Below are positions 43,859 through 54,600 of a stretch of 64,000 nt of DNA, in pieces. Numbering within the stretch: the stretch's first letter is position 1; every line of letters begins with the position of its first letter. The stretch covers positions 62,001 through 126,000 of the forward strand of contig CAJOLJ010000002.1 in NCBI GenBank assembly GCA_905235445.1, in the 5' to 3' direction. Origin of the DNA: an uncultured Bacteroidales bacterium. GTDB taxonomy: Bacteria > Bacteroidota > Bacteroidia > Bacteroidales > UBA932. Under the pieces are notes generated by a model. That model made no database searches. It saw nothing but the letters and a program-made list of their open reading frames with translations, and was not told the DNA's origin. The position numbers were made by a program, and so were the translations under genes.

Positions 43859-44881
43859 ATGAATAACGTATTCGTTTACTGTGAAATAGAAGGCACGAAG
43901 GTTGCCGAGGTATCCCAGGAACTCCTGACCAAGGGTCGCAAGCTAGCGAACGAGCTCTCCGTCGAACTCCATGCCCTCGTCATCGGAACCGGAATCAAGG
44001 GAAAAGTCGAGGAGCAGATACTCCCTTACGGAGTGGACAAGCTGTTCGTCTTTGACGCAGACGGTCTGTTCCCATACACATCAGCCCCCCATACGGACAT
44101 AGTGGTCAACCTCTTCAAGGAGGAGAAACCGCAGATCTGCCTCATGGGCGCTACCGTAATAGGCAGGGACCTCGGTCCCCGCGTATCCTCTTCCCTCACC
44201 AGCGGTCTCACCGCTGACTGCACTTCCCTGGAGATCGGTCCCCACAAGGACCCCAAGACAGGGAAGGAGTACGAGAATCTTCTCTATCAGATCCGTCCCG
44301 CCTTCGGAGGGAACATCGTCGCCACCATCGTCAACCCCGACCATCGTCCCCAGATGGCTACCGTCCGCTCGGGCGTCATGCAGAAGGCCCTGTACGAAGG
44401 CAAGGCCAAGGGTGAGGTCGTATATCCCGAGGTCGGCAAGTACGTATCCCCTGAGGCATTCGTGGTGAAAGTCCTCGACCACCATGTGGAAGAGGCCAAG
44501 CACAATCTCAAGGGCGCGACCATAGTCGTATCCGGCGGATACGGCATGGGGAGCAAGGAAGGGTTCGACATGCTCTTCGACCTTGCGAAAGTGCTCCACG
44601 CCGAGGTGGGAGCCAGCCGTGCGGCAGTGGATGCAGGATTCTGCGACCATGACCGCCAGATCGGCCAGACCGGCGTCACTGTCCATCCCAAGGTTTACAT
44701 TGCCTGCGGCATCTCCGGACAGATCCAGCACATCGCCGGCATGCAGGACAGCGGCATCATCATCAGCATCAATTCCGACCCTGACGCCCCCATCAACAAG
44801 ATAGCGGACTACGTCATCGTCGGAACCGTCGAGGAGGTCATCCCCAAGATCATCAAGTACTACAGGCAGAACAGCAAATAA
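43859..44881 (+). CDS. etfA: Electron transfer flavoprotein, alpha subunit
   Basis: A 340-residue FAD-binding partner of EtfB. The C-terminal FAD domain shows GASRAAVDAG, QIGQTGVTVHPKVYIACGISGQIQH and INSDPDAPI, all standard for EtfA. Length fits the family. It starts 6 bases after etfB and is followed 16 bases later by the dehydrogenase gene, so all three are co-expressed and probably pass electrons from acyl-CoA to the respiratory chain or to another flavoenzyme. Confidence 0.96.
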   Translation: MNNVFVYCEIEGTKVAEVSQELLTKGRKLANELSVELHALVIGTGIKGKVEEQILPYGVDKLFVFDADGLFPYTSAPHTDIVVNLFKEEKPQICLMGATVIGRDLGPRVSSSLTSGLTADCTSLEIGPHKDPKTGKEYENLLYQIRPAFGGNIVATIVNPDHRPQMATVRSGVMQKALYEGKAKGEVVYPEVGKYVSPEAFVVKVLDHHVEEAKHNLKGATIVVSGGYGMGSKEGFDMLFDLAKVLHAEVGASRAAVDAGFCDHDRQIGQTGVTVHPKVYIACGISGQIQHIAGMQDSGIIISINSDPDAPINKIADYVIVGTVEEVIPKIIKYYRQNSK

Positions 44882-44897
44882 GACACACACAGAGAGT

Positions 44898-46616
44898 ATG
44901 GCAAACTATTATACAGACCATCCTGAAATAGGATTCCACCTGGGCCATCCCCTTATGCGCCGCATAGCGGAGCTCAAGGAGAAAGGATTCAGCGACAAGG
45001 ACAAGTTCGAGGATGCCCCCATTGACTTTGAGGACTGCTTGGAGAACTACAGGCGCATGCTTGAGATTGTGGGAGACGTTTCCGGCAACATCATCGAGCC
45101 CAACTCCGAGAGCGTGGACCTCGAGGGTCCCCACCTGGAGAACGGCAGGATGATATACGCAAGCAAGACATACGAGAACCTCGACGCCACCCGCAAGGCG
45201 GGCCTGTGGGGCATCACGATGCCTCGCCGCTACGGTGGCCTGAATGTCCCCGCAGTGGTATTCAGCATGGCGAACGAGGTTGTGGCCGCGGCTGACGCAG
45301 GATTCGAGAACGTCTGGAGCCTGCAGAGCTGCGCCGAGACCCTCTATGAGTTCGGCTCCGAGGAGCAGAGGCAGAAGTTCATCCCCCGCGTCTGCGCCGG
45401 GGAGACCATGTCCATGGACCTCACCGAACCCGATGCAGGTTCCGACCTCCAGAGGGTGATGCTCAAAGCCACCTACAGCGAGGAGGAAGGCTGCTGGCTC
45501 CTCAACGGAGTGAAGAGGTTCATAACCAACGGTGACTCCGACATCCACCTTGTCCTCGCCCGTTCCGAGGAAGGGACCAGGGACGGAAGGGGCCTTTCCA
45601 TGTTCATCTATGACAAGAGACAGGGAGGGGTCAATGTCCGTCACATCGAGCACAAGCTCGGCATCCATGGTTCCCCGACCTGCGAGCTGACCTTCAAGAA
45701 TGCCAGGGCCGAGCTGTGCGGAAGCCGCAGGCTGGGTCTCATCAAGTACGTCATGTCCCTGATGAACGGGGCAAGGCTGGGTATAGCCGCACAGAGTGTC
45801 GGTGTGTGCCAGGAGGCCTACAACGAGGGTGTGAAGTACGCAGCCGAAAGGGCACAGTTCGGGCAGACAATCAACCACTTCCCCGGCGTGTACGACATGA
45901 TAAGCCGCATGAAGGCAAAACTGGACGCCAGCCGTTCCCTGCTGTACCAGACCGCAAGGTTCGTGGACGTGTACAAGTGCCTTGAGGACATCCAGAGGGA
46001 CCGCAAGCTTGAGGCTGACGAGAGGACGGAGATGAAGACTTACAGCCGTCTCGCCGATGCCCTCACTCCCCTTGCCAAGGGTATGGCTTCCGAATACGCA
46101 AATCAGAATGCCTACGATGCTATCTCCATCCACGGAGGTTCCGGGTTCATCATGGAGTACAAGAGCCAGAGGCTGTACCGCGACGCAAGGATATTCTCCA
46201 TCTATGAGGGAACGACCCAGCTCCAGGTTGTGGCTGCCGTTCGCTACATCACCAACGGCACCTACTCATCCATCATCGAGGATATGATGAAAGAAGAAGT
46301 TGCCGAGCAGTTTGCACCCCTGAAGAAGAGGATCGAGAAGATGATCGCCCTCTATGAGGAGAGTGTAGCCTTCGTCAAGGAGCAGGGCAACCAGGAGTTC
46401 CAGGACTTCCTCGCAAGGAGGCTCTACGACATGACCGCTGAAATCATCATGTCCATCCTTATCATCCAGGATGCCAGCAAGGCTCCCGAGCTCTTCGGCA
46501 AGAGCGCCAACGTCTACGTGAGGATGGCAGAAGAGGATGTGATTGGCAAGAGCTCCTATGTAAAGAACTTCACGGTGGAGGACCTCGCATCCTTCAGGGC
46601 CGTGGAGGCAGAGTAG
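44898..46616 (+). CDS. Acyl-CoA dehydrogenase
   Basis: A 572-residue flavoenzyme oxidising an acyl-CoA to the 2-enoyl-CoA with ETF as acceptor. FAD/substrate segments include MSMDLTEPDAGSDLQ and KRFITNGDSD; the catalytic base is E437 in IYEGTTQLQ. It is longer than the usual 380-residue enzymes because of a C-terminal extension of about 130 residues, as in the long-chain ACAD9/VLCAD-like group and in Bacteroidota homologues. Chain-length preference cannot be read from the sequence. It is the last gene of the etf operon, followed by a terminator. Confidence 0.93.
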   Translation: MANYYTDHPEIGFHLGHPLMRRIAELKEKGFSDKDKFEDAPIDFEDCLENYRRMLEIVGDVSGNIIEPNSESVDLEGPHLENGRMIYASKTYENLDATRKAGLWGITMPRRYGGLNVPAVVFSMANEVVAAADAGFENVWSLQSCAETLYEFGSEEQRQKFIPRVCAGETMSMDLTEPDAGSDLQRVMLKATYSEEEGCWLLNGVKRFITNGDSDIHLVLARSEEGTRDGRGLSMFIYDKRQGGVNVRHIEHKLGIHGSPTCELTFKNARAELCGSRRLGLIKYVMSLMNGARLGIAAQSVGVCQEAYNEGVKYAAERAQFGQTINHFPGVYDMISRMKAKLDASRSLLYQTARFVDVYKCLEDIQRDRKLEADERTEMKTYSRLADALTPLAKGMASEYANQNAYDAISIHGGSGFIMEYKSQRLYRDARIFSIYEGTTQLQVVAAVRYITNGTYSSIIEDMMKEEVAEQFAPLKKRIEKMIALYEESVAFVKEQGNQEFQDFLARRLYDMTAEIIMSILIIQDASKAPELFGKSANVYVRMAEEDVIGKSSYVKNFTVEDLASFRAVEAE

Positions 46617-46642
46617 GATCTACTATATTCACATCGGTAAGC

Positions 46643-46684
46643 GACCCCGGGCCCTTCTTCGGTCCGGGGTCTGTTTTTTTTCTT
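46643..46684 (+). terminator. Rho-independent terminator after the etf operon
   Basis: The stem GACCCCGG/CCGGGGTC (46643-46650 and 46664-46671), extendable by a few pairs inward, is followed by a run of eight or more T residues. It starts 27 bases after the dehydrogenase stop codon. Confidence 0.85.
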
Positions 46685-46740
46685 TTACGGAAACAGGCAG
46701 ACTGAGGGAGAGTCGCTCCCGCTTTTTGTCAAGAAATATC

Positions 46741-46748
46741 TACCTTTG
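46741..46748 (+). promoter_or_regulatory. -7 element upstream of the GH51 gene
   Basis: TACCTTTG fits the -7 consensus and would start transcription about 80 bases before the ATG. No TTG lies at the expected 19-21 base distance; a TTTTTG run 12 bases upstream is too close. This may be a weak or activator-dependent promoter. Confidence 0.45.
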
Positions 46749-46836
46749 ACCACGTGGTGAGGGAGACGACCGTTTTCTTTTCCCCGTTGCCACTTTTCAT
46801 TCGTCCACACACAGATAGAACAACACAGAATCGGCC

Positions 46837-49278
46837 ATGACGACACTGAGAAACATTCTTCTCCTGACAGGCTGCGCCTTCTTTTCACTGGCGCTGCACG
46901 CACAGGTAACCCTCGACATCGACACCAGGGAGCGGGGCCCCATGGTAAGTCCCATGCTCTACGGCATCTTCTATGAAGACATCAACCACGCTGCGGACGG
47001 AGGCATCTATGCGGAACTGATCCGCAACCGCTCTTTCGAGGACGGCCCGAGCTGGGGCACCCCCGCGGACATGCAGGGATGGAGTACCTACGCCGCCTCC
47101 CCTTCGAAGTTGGAGGCGAAACTCATCCAGCCATCCCCAAAGACACCCCTGCTCAGTAGCGTGCAGCACAATGCCCTTGAACTTTCCGTCAAGGCCTCCC
47201 CCGCCTCTCCCGTATGTCTTGTGAACGAGGGTTTCTGGGGAATGAATGCAGTGCAGGGACGCACCTATCGCCTGTCATTCTGGGCAAAGACCCTGAACTA
47301 CCGTGGAGCCCTGAAGGCCACCCTCTGCTCAGAAGATGGCTCAAGAATCTATGGTGAGAGCACGATTGAAGGATTCGGGATCGGCAAAGGGGATAAGTGG
47401 ATAAAGTACGAGGCATCCTTCACTTCCGCCGACAACGACCCTCTTGCCCAATTTGCCTTTGTCTTTGACGGAGAGGGTGTGGTGCAGCTGGACATGGTGA
47501 GCCTCTTCCCGCCGACCTTCAAAAACCGGGAGAACGGCATGAGGCCGGACTTGGCCAATATGCTGTGGCAGCTGCACCCCAAGTTCATGCGCTTTCCCGG
47601 AGGGTGTTTCGTGGAGGGCCAGGAAAGCCCGGACAATGCCTTCAGATGGGAGCGGACCATAGGGCCTGTCGAGGAGAGGGAAGGTCACTGGAACGTCAAC
47701 TGGGGCTACCGCTCCTCCGACGGACTTGGCTTTCATGAATACCTCCAACTGGCGGAGGACCTGGGCGCAAAGCCCCTATATGTAGTAAACGTTGGACTGT
47801 GGCACGGCGGAATGACTCCCTATGACAGCATCCAGCCCTGGATTGAGGAGTGCCTTGCCGCACTGGAATACGCCAACGGTCCCGTCACCTCCAAATATGG
47901 TGCGATGAGGGCCCGGAACGGCCATCCCGAGCCCTTCGGGATAGAATACCTGGAGGTCGGCAATGAAAACAACCAGCCTGACCCCCTTCAGCAAAGCGAC
48001 CACTACTATGAGCGTTACGAGCAGTTCTACAAGGCCATCAGGGAGAAGTATCCCGAGATGAAAATAATAGGCAACGTCGTGGCATGGGGTGACGACAACC
48101 CCAAGTGGGGAAGCAACCTTCCCGTGGACCTGCTTGACGAACACTACTACCGTTCACCCGACTGGTTCGCCTCTGCCTTCCACAAGTATGACACCTACGA
48201 CCGCAGCGGTCCGAAAGTCTATGTCGGGGAATATGCCGTCACCAACGGCTTCGGCAACCTGGGCAACATGAACGCAGCCCTGGGGGAGGCCGTCTACATG
48301 ATGGGGATGGAGAACAACTCCGATGTGGTGGAACTGGCCTCCTATGCCCCCATCTTCGTAAACGAGAACGATGCCAGGTGGCGTCCCGACATGATACGCT
48401 TCAATAGCAGCCGCGTCATGGGCACCCCCTCCTACTATGTCCAGCAACTGATGCCCAGGTACATCGGCACGCAGGTGGTGAAGGTCGTGCAGGACTCCCC
48501 CTACAAGGACAAGGCTCCCGCACAGCTTACCCCCAAGCGCAGCCGGGTGGGATTCGGGACATGGAACACCAGGGCCTCTTTCCAGACCGACAAGGACGTA
48601 GACTTCATCCATGGGGACTGGCTGAAGGAAGGCGGCACCATCCGTCAGACCGGCTCCGGGGAGGCCACCCTCTGCATAGAAAAGGATGTCATCGACAGCG
48701 ACCGCTACACCTGCAAGTTCCGCTCCCGCAAGGAAGAGGGTGCCGAGGGTTTCATCATCATCTTCAACTACGTGGATGAAAACAACTACTGCTGGGTGAA
48801 CTTCGGCGGATGGGGCAACACCCAGCATGCCATTGAACAGATAAGCACCGGAGGGAAACTGCTCACCGCAAGCAAGCGAGGAAAAGTGGAGAGCGGGCGC
48901 TGGTACGATGTAACCCTCCAGGTTGACGGGGACAACGTCAAGGCCTGGCTGGATGGGGAACTGATTTTCGATACTCTACTTAAGCGTGACAAGACCAAGG
49001 GCATCTACTCCAGCGCGACTGTCGACGACAGAAGCGGGGAACTGATAGTCAAGGTCGTAAATACCGGGGACGTGGCAACAACCGCCCTCCTTAGGCTCAG
49101 GAACTTCACCCCCACTTCCGCCTGCGTCACACGCCTGGGGGCAAACGACGGAATGGAGGAGAACACACTTAGCTCTCCCACCGCCATTCATCCAGTGGAG
49201 GAAACACTCTCTCCCGACAGCGGTGGCATCCTTGTGGACATTCCGCCTTACTCGCTGAACATTGTAAGAATGAAGTGA
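46837..49278 (+). CDS. GH51 alpha-L-arabinofuranosidase with a C-terminal beta-domain
   Basis: An 813-residue secreted enzyme that removes alpha-L-arabinofuranosyl residues from arabinan or arabinoxylan. The signal peptide covers about residues 1-22, ending ALHAQ. An N-terminal carbohydrate-binding-like domain (about 55-220) precedes the catalytic barrel. The acid/base is E377 in EVGNENN and the nucleophile E465 in VYVGEYAV. A 3-keto-disaccharide-hydrolase/LamG-like beta domain lies at about 590-725, before the final GH51 strands ending in PPYSLNIVRMK. It is a single gene between two terminator/promoter boundaries. It fits with the GH28 and GH31 enzymes for pectin and hemicellulose use, though no susC/susD pair is in the window. 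Confidence 0.94.
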   Translation: MTTLRNILLLTGCAFFSLALHAQVTLDIDTRERGPMVSPMLYGIFYEDINHAADGGIYAELIRNRSFEDGPSWGTPADMQGWSTYAASPSKLEAKLIQPSPKTPLLSSVQHNALELSVKASPASPVCLVNEGFWGMNAVQGRTYRLSFWAKTLNYRGALKATLCSEDGSRIYGESTIEGFGIGKGDKWIKYEASFTSADNDPLAQFAFVFDGEGVVQLDMVSLFPPTFKNRENGMRPDLANMLWQLHPKFMRFPGGCFVEGQESPDNAFRWERTIGPVEEREGHWNVNWGYRSSDGLGFHEYLQLAEDLGAKPLYVVNVGLWHGGMTPYDSIQPWIEECLAALEYANGPVTSKYGAMRARNGHPEPFGIEYLEVGNENNQPDPLQQSDHYYERYEQFYKAIREKYPEMKIIGNVVAWGDDNPKWGSNLPVDLLDEHYYRSPDWFASAFHKYDTYDRSGPKVYVGEYAVTNGFGNLGNMNAALGEAVYMMGMENNSDVVELASYAPIFVNENDARWRPDMIRFNSSRVMGTPSYYVQQLMPRYIGTQVVKVVQDSPYKDKAPAQLTPKRSRVGFGTWNTRASFQTDKDVDFIHGDWLKEGGTIRQTGSGEATLCIEKDVIDSDRYTCKFRSRKEEGAEGFIIIFNYVDENNYCWVNFGGWGNTQHAIEQISTGGKLLTASKRGKVESGRWYDVTLQVDGDNVKAWLDGELIFDTLLKRDKTKGIYSSATVDDRSGELIVKVVNTGDVATTALLRLRNFTPTSACVTRLGANDGMEENTLSSPTAIHPVEETLSPDSGGILVDIPPYSLNIVRMK

Positions 49279-49323
49279 GTGAGTCCCACGGGCGGTGCAC
49301 CCATAACGCACGAAAGGTCATCC

Positions 49324-49354
49324 TTGCATAACACCGTCTCAAGAGTTAACTTTG
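49324..49354 (+). promoter_or_regulatory. Promoter of the exonuclease-BRCT gene
   Basis: TTG (49324-49326), a 20-base spacer and TAACTTTG (49347-49354) match the Bacteroidota promoter. Transcription from about 49361 gives a 30-base leader to the ATG at 49391. Confidence 0.72.
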
Positions 49355-49390
49355 CAAACAATTCAGGACCCTCTTTAAAAACCACCACAC

Positions 49391-50329
49391 ATGCCTGATA
49401 CCCACACCACGGCGAGTTTCGTAGCCATCGACCTTGAGACGGCAACCCAGTACAGAAGCAGCATCTGCCAGATCGGTATAACGATAGTAGAAGACGGACA
49501 GATAGTGAAGACCATAAGTCACCTCGTCCGTCCCAGGGGCAACTACTACGATTACCTGAACATCTCCATCCACGGAATCAGGCCTTCCGACACCAGGAAC
49601 TCCCCTTCCTTCGAGGAAGTGTGGCCCCTCGTGGAGCCATACATGAGGGACAAAATGGTGGTTGCACACAATTCCGCATTCGACATGTATGCCCTCAAGG
49701 AGGCATTCGACGAGAACAGGATGCAGTATCCCTCCTTCGAGCACATGTGCACACTTCGCCTTTCCAGGAAGGTCTTCCCCAACTTCTACAGTTACACTCT
49801 CGACTCCGTCCTCTCCCGTCTCGGAATCGCCTTCAGCGGACATCACAAGGCGGACAACGATTCGTGGGGATGCGCACAGATCTTTCTGAGGTGCCTCGAG
49901 AAAGAAGGGAGTGATTACCACGACCTGGAAAGGAAATACGGTTTCACGAGGGGTGAATTCTCCCCTGCTGGCTTCGTACCCCAGAAATCCAAGAACTGGA
50001 GTGTCTCCGCCCTCATAAAGGAACTGGAGGACCATCCCGAACTCCACTGCCCGCAGAGCCCACTTTTCGGGAGGTCGATCGCCTTCACGGGCACATTCAC
50101 CCAGGAGCCCGTCTGGAAACTGCTCCAGGAGGTGAAGGACACGGGAGGCGTTCCGAGTGCATCCGTCGGCAAGAAGACCTCCTATCTTGTCATCGGGCAG
50201 AAGGACTACTGGAGAGCCTCATCGTTTATGGACGATGCAAAGACCGAGAAGGCGAAGGAACTGATTGCACAGGGGATTCCCTTGAAAATCATATCCGAGA
50301 ACGATCTCCTGGATCTTCTCGGAAAATAA
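49391..50329 (+). CDS. DEDDh 3'-5' exonuclease fused to a BRCT domain
   Basis: A 312-residue cytosolic protein. Residues 8-175 are a DnaQ-like exonuclease: FVAIDLETA with D14 and E16 (ExoI), HNSAFDM (ExoII), and HHKADNDS with the H and D of ExoIII. Residues 222-312 are a BRCT domain (IAFTGTF, SYLVIG), as in NAD-dependent DNA ligase. The domain pair occurs in DNA polymerase III epsilon-like proteins of unknown repair role. All metal-binding acids are present, so it should be active on DNA or RNA ends. It is a single-gene unit with its own promoter and terminator. It is not the replicative epsilon subunit as far as can be told. Confidence 0.9.
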   Translation: MPDTHTTASFVAIDLETATQYRSSICQIGITIVEDGQIVKTISHLVRPRGNYYDYLNISIHGIRPSDTRNSPSFEEVWPLVEPYMRDKMVVAHNSAFDMYALKEAFDENRMQYPSFEHMCTLRLSRKVFPNFYSYTLDSVLSRLGIAFSGHHKADNDSWGCAQIFLRCLEKEGSDYHDLERKYGFTRGEFSPAGFVPQKSKNWSVSALIKELEDHPELHCPQSPLFGRSIAFTGTFTQEPVWKLLQEVKDTGGVPSASVGKKTSYLVIGQKDYWRASSFMDDAKTEKAKELIAQGIPLKIISENDLLDLLGK

Positions 50330-50338
50330 CTGCGGAAT

Positions 50339-50370
50339 GCCACCGAACGGAATCGGTGGCAATTTTATTT
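50339..50370 (+). terminator. Rho-independent terminator after the exonuclease-BRCT gene
   Basis: GCCACCGA (50339-50346) and TCGGTGGC (50353-50360) form an 8-bp perfect stem with a six-base loop, followed by AATTTTATTT. It begins 10 bases after the stop codon. Confidence 0.83.
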
Positions 50371-50387
50371 CTCAGAAAGCGCTCCCT

Positions 50388-51518
50388 CTACACATACGCG
50401 TCCCATCTTCCGTCATCTTCCTCCCCTTCCTCATCCTCATATTCCGGTATGTAATACTCCTCTATCTCATCCGCATATTCCTGCAGAAACCCACAGCGGT
50501 ATGCCGTGACGACATCTTCAAGACACTCCTCGTCCCCTAGTCGCAGGGCCAGCAGTTCAAAGATGGCCTTCTGTTCCTTCCCGTATCCTTGGGGCACTTC
50601 ACCCCCGTCATCAATCATCTCGGCAAGGAAATCGTAAGCCACGCCGCATCCCATCTGTCCGCTTTTCATAAGGAGGTTCCAGGCCTTGGAACGTGACTGT
50701 TCGAACCCGCCCATCCCAAAATAAAGCGCCCTTCCAAGCATGCAATATCCAACCTCGCTTCCAAGTGACATCGCACTCAGAAGGAGTTTCTCTATTCTTG
50801 CATGCAAATCTTCCCTTTCCATCGAGGGGGCATCCTCATACTTTCCAAGAAGTTCCTGTGCCTCAACCACATAAGCCACTCCACAACCCGCCCTCTGGGC
50901 CTCGGACAGCTCCTCCCGGTCCCGGGGATGGAGATAAAGCCTGCCTTCCCATGCCATGAGGCAGCCTTTGCATGTCCCTGTTTTGAAAGCCTCGTAAGCA
51001 TCCTCTCTGAGCCCCGCCCCTTCAAGCGCCCAGCCCAGAAGGCAATGCCAGGCGGGATCCGCATCGGGGGAAGATGCTATCTCGTGCCTGATTTCAGCGA
51101 TAGCCTCAGCAACATCACCATACCCGTCATAATAGCTGTACTTGTCCTTGCAGCGCTGCATGCGGGCAAGCAGGCTTCCTTTCCTGGCGGCCTCGTCCCT
51201 CATCTTGACATACTTGAGCCTGTCAACGCAGCCTTCGTCCCCTCTACGGAATACGAGCGACTTGCCGAAGGTAGCCTCGGGACATCCTCCCCTCTCGGAG
51301 AAGTCATACAGTTCCCTGACCTTCGGGAACATCTTCGGATCTCCCATCAGATGGTAATATCTTCCCAGGACGAACGCAGCCATGGGACTGTCGGATGAAA
51401 GCTTTTCAAGACAGGCTATGTCCTCTGGATAAAGCATCATCACCCTGGCATAGTCAGTGCACAGACGGAGAAGTTCCCCATCACTAAGGGCGGAAATGGA
51501 ACATTGGGTGGCAGTCAT
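50388..51518 (-). CDS. Sel1/TPR-like repeat protein
   Basis: A 376-residue protein without signal peptide. It contains repeated helical pairs of the Sel1 type: AAFVLGRYYHLMGDPK, CLLGWALEGAGLREDAYEA, YCMLGRALYFGMGGFEQSRSKAW and AYDFLAEMIDDGGEV. It ends in a very acidic tail (DEEGEEDDGRWDAYV). Such proteins usually mediate protein contacts. I start it at 51518 (MTATQCSIS); an upstream ATG at 51578 lies inside the -7 element and would be at or before the transcription start. It is divergent from the SNF2 gene with overlapping promoter regions, so the two may be linked in expression. Substrate or partner unknown. Confidence 0.75.
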   Translation of the reverse strand: MTATQCSISALSDGELLRLCTDYARVMMLYPEDIACLEKLSSDSPMAAFVLGRYYHLMGDPKMFPKVRELYDFSERGGCPEATFGKSLVFRRGDEGCVDRLKYVKMRDEAARKGSLLARMQRCKDKYSYYDGYGDVAEAIAEIRHEIASSPDADPAWHCLLGWALEGAGLREDAYEAFKTGTCKGCLMAWEGRLYLHPRDREELSEAQRAGCGVAYVVEAQELLGKYEDAPSMEREDLHARIEKLLLSAMSLGSEVGYCMLGRALYFGMGGFEQSRSKAWNLLMKSGQMGCGVAYDFLAEMIDDGGEVPQGYGKEQKAIFELLALRLGDEECLEDVVTAYRCGFLQEYADEIEEYYIPEYEDEEGEEDDGRWDAYV

Positions 51519-51575
51519 GGATACTGGGATTGGGAATGTTGAACTTTCTTGGCAAGGACGCACTCCTTGCAGCCA

Positions 51576-51614
51576 CAAATTTATGGTTTTTTAGATTGAT
51601 TCTTGTTACCTTTG
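51576..51614. promoter_or_regulatory. Back-to-back -7 elements between the Sel1-like and SNF2 genes
   Basis: TAAATTTG on the minus strand (51583-51576) and TACCTTTG on the plus strand (51607-51614) face outward 23 bases apart. Neither has a TTG at the ideal distance. The plus-strand element places the SNF2 start downstream, at 51671, and the minus-strand element supports the Sel1 start at 51518. Confidence 0.5.
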
Positions 51615-51670
51615 CCCCGCAACAGACCCATTGGATACAACATACTGACAATAACTATCAACCACCCGCC

Positions 51671-54600
51671 ATGCCACTCGCAGACTCACTCATCCCCAGA
51701 AGACTGTACGACTTCCTGACACCGACCCAGGAAGTGGTCCTGTATATGGTCACGTTCATGGGACGATACAAGGACAACAACCTCATAGATGAGAAGATAA
51801 TGCAGTACTTCTCCATATCGAAGGATGAGCTTACCGACTCTTTCAGGGTCCTTTCCGACCGAAAGCTCCTGAGCTTCAGCAGAGACAATATCCGTGGACT
51901 GTGCCGCACCTTCACGGGCCTTTTCTTCAGGCACGCCATCCACATCATCAAGTACAATCCCGCCATCCAGACCGTCCTCGAGAAAGTCCTCTGGACAGAG
52001 CAGAGCAGCAATGCCACCTTCCTCTGGTCCCTATCCAAGAAACTCGTGAAAGGTGAACTCACATCCGATATCTGGCAGCCTCTTGACGTAACACTGGGCA
52101 GCGAGGACTGGTTTTACGCCCTGAAAGGATACATCTTCGACGAGAGGCTCCATCCCCTTTTCATCCATCTTCCGAAGCGCACCTTCCGTGATGTCATCAC
52201 CCTGTACCTGAGCGACTGCTTCATGGCGGGCACCTACAGCGAAAAACTCTTTTTCCGCCTCGGGACCTTGATAGATGACCGCCCTTCCCTTCCCCCGCAG
52301 GATGCCTCCGCCCTCAGGGACCACATAGCATTGTATGGATGGCTATGCCTCGGACATGATTTCCCGGCCCCCCACAATGCTGACGACAACCCCTGGAGGA
52401 GAATGGCACAGAGCATAAGGGGCCTGTACAGGGGCGAGGACGTGAACTTTCTGGAGGAGAGGGACCCGGGTGGAAACAACTACTCCGACCATCAGAAAAC
52501 GATTCCCCTGTATGACCCCATCTGCGCATTCTTTATTGCGGTAAGCCAGGAGAAAAAGACCTCCCTCTCAGAAAGGGAGGAACTGCCCCTCCTGATTTCT
52601 GGGATGGACCCCCGAAAAGAGAGGGAAAGGGGACTCATCCAGGACCTCTGGGACATCCTTTCGGAACATGGGATGTCCGATGAGAGAAGAAAGGCCCGGA
52701 TACGCACCTTGTACCTCACGCTCGGGTCGAGTGTGGGAGGGCGGCGCTACTGCATGCTGCTGTCAAGGTATTTCGGGTACTCGGACCTCCTTGAACAGTT
52801 CAGTCCCCCTCCCTCCTCGAGGGAACAGCTTCCCCCTTTCCTCGAACTTGAATACACTTCCGTAATCGGCGCGAGGGTCCCTGCCGAGCTCTCCTCCAAG
52901 ATAGGTCCCGCCGGCATCCTCGCTTCCATAAAAAGAATGGAAGTCTGGGAAAGTACTCTTTCGGACATATCCTCCATAATAGACGAGAACACCTTCGAGG
53001 ACAGTGCCGACGGCAATGGAGAAGAAGGCTCGGACGGGAGACCGTCTTCCTTCCGGTTCATCTATGTAATCCACGAAAGCGGCTCTTTCGAGGTCCGTTC
53101 CCAAAGCAGGGCTGCAGGGAAAGGTGAGGAGTTCAAGGGCCTCGGAACACACCTTGACACCGGTGACTTCTGTGCCCTCGGGGCGCTGAGCGGCCTTGAC
53201 CTTGAAATCGCTTCCCGCCTCAAAGCCTTTCGCCGGGTCAGCGTCGATGCCACGGAGGTGCTGCCGCTGCTGGTCAGAAGTGACAGGGTGTTCACCGAGA
53301 AGGAGAGAAAACTCATGCCGCTTCAGGTACGGACGGATGTCCCTTACCTTGAGGTGAAAGAGAAGGACGGGGCATTTCTGGCCCTCTCCAACATAGCTCA
53401 CTCGAACATCTGGAAGAAGAACGAGAGGAATGTGTTCCTTCTTGACGGAAACCGCATAACGGTAATCGGGGCCACTCCCCTGCAGAGGGAACTTGTCTCC
53501 AAGTTCCTCTCCCGGGGCATATACCCACTTGCTGCCGCCCCTGTCCTCCGGGAGACTCTCCGTAAACTCTCCCGCATCCTGGAAGTCCGAAGCGACCTTC
53601 TCAGTGACCTCACTGATGCCGACATCCCCCAAGGAGACTCCCGCCTTTACTTGCAGCTGACTCCCGGAAAGGACTCCTCTTTCATCCTGGAGGCCATGGT
53701 CCGTCCCCTGGAGGAAGAGGATGAAGCCTTCTCGCCCGCAGAAGGCCCCGCTATCGTGCACATGGGCTCAGCCCAAAGAAGGCTCAAAGTGAGAAGGGAC
53801 ATCCTGAGGGAAAGGAAGAACCTGTCCCTTCTCGTGGAATTCCTATCCGGGAAAAGCGCTGTTCCCTGTCCAGGGGCGGACGCTTTCCGGCAGGAAGTGA
53901 CGGGAAGCCCACTGTATGAACTTCCGGCCCAGACCGTTCTCGCCCTTCTTGAATGGTGCCCCGCCCATGAGGAGGACATCGTGGTCAGATGGCCAAAGGG
54001 AGGGAAGATAGAACTTCTCGGGAACCTCGACAAAGAGGACGTGAACCTAAGAATCTCTTCCAGGGAGAACTGGTTCGAAGTGGAAGGTGAGGTGAACCTC
54101 GGTGATGGCAACACCTTGCCACTGTCAATGCTGCTTAACATCCTGGGAGAAGAAAAGGGGCGCGGTTCCAAGTATATCCGCCTTTCATCAAAGCAGTACC
54201 TGAACCTCGCCTCATCGCTCAGACGGCAGCTCAAGGAGCTGGAAGCGATATCCGAGGAAGGACGGGAAGGCGCAAGAATCCCGAAACTGCGCATCGGGGC
54301 CCTCTCCAGGATAATCCATAGCGGGGAACTCACCGCTCAGGCGGACTCTTCCCTGTCCGATCTTGAAAAGAGAATCCAGGACAGCGAGTCTCTCTGTGCA
54401 CCCATCCCATCGGAACTTAACGCCACCCTCAGGGACTACCAGGTCGACGGGTACCGCTGGATGGTGAAGCTCGACAGCTGGGGAGCGGGAGCCTGCCTGG
54501 GGGATGATATGGGACTGGGAAAGACCCTCCAGACAATAGCGTTCCTCCTTCACAAGAAAGAGCAGGGAGCCTCCCTTGTCATCGCACCGGCATCAGTCAT

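Noticed and set aside
44853..46133. Open frame on the minus strand opposite the acyl-CoA dehydrogenase
   Set aside because: The plus strand encodes a canonical dehydrogenase with its catalytic Glu; the antisense frame has no domain.
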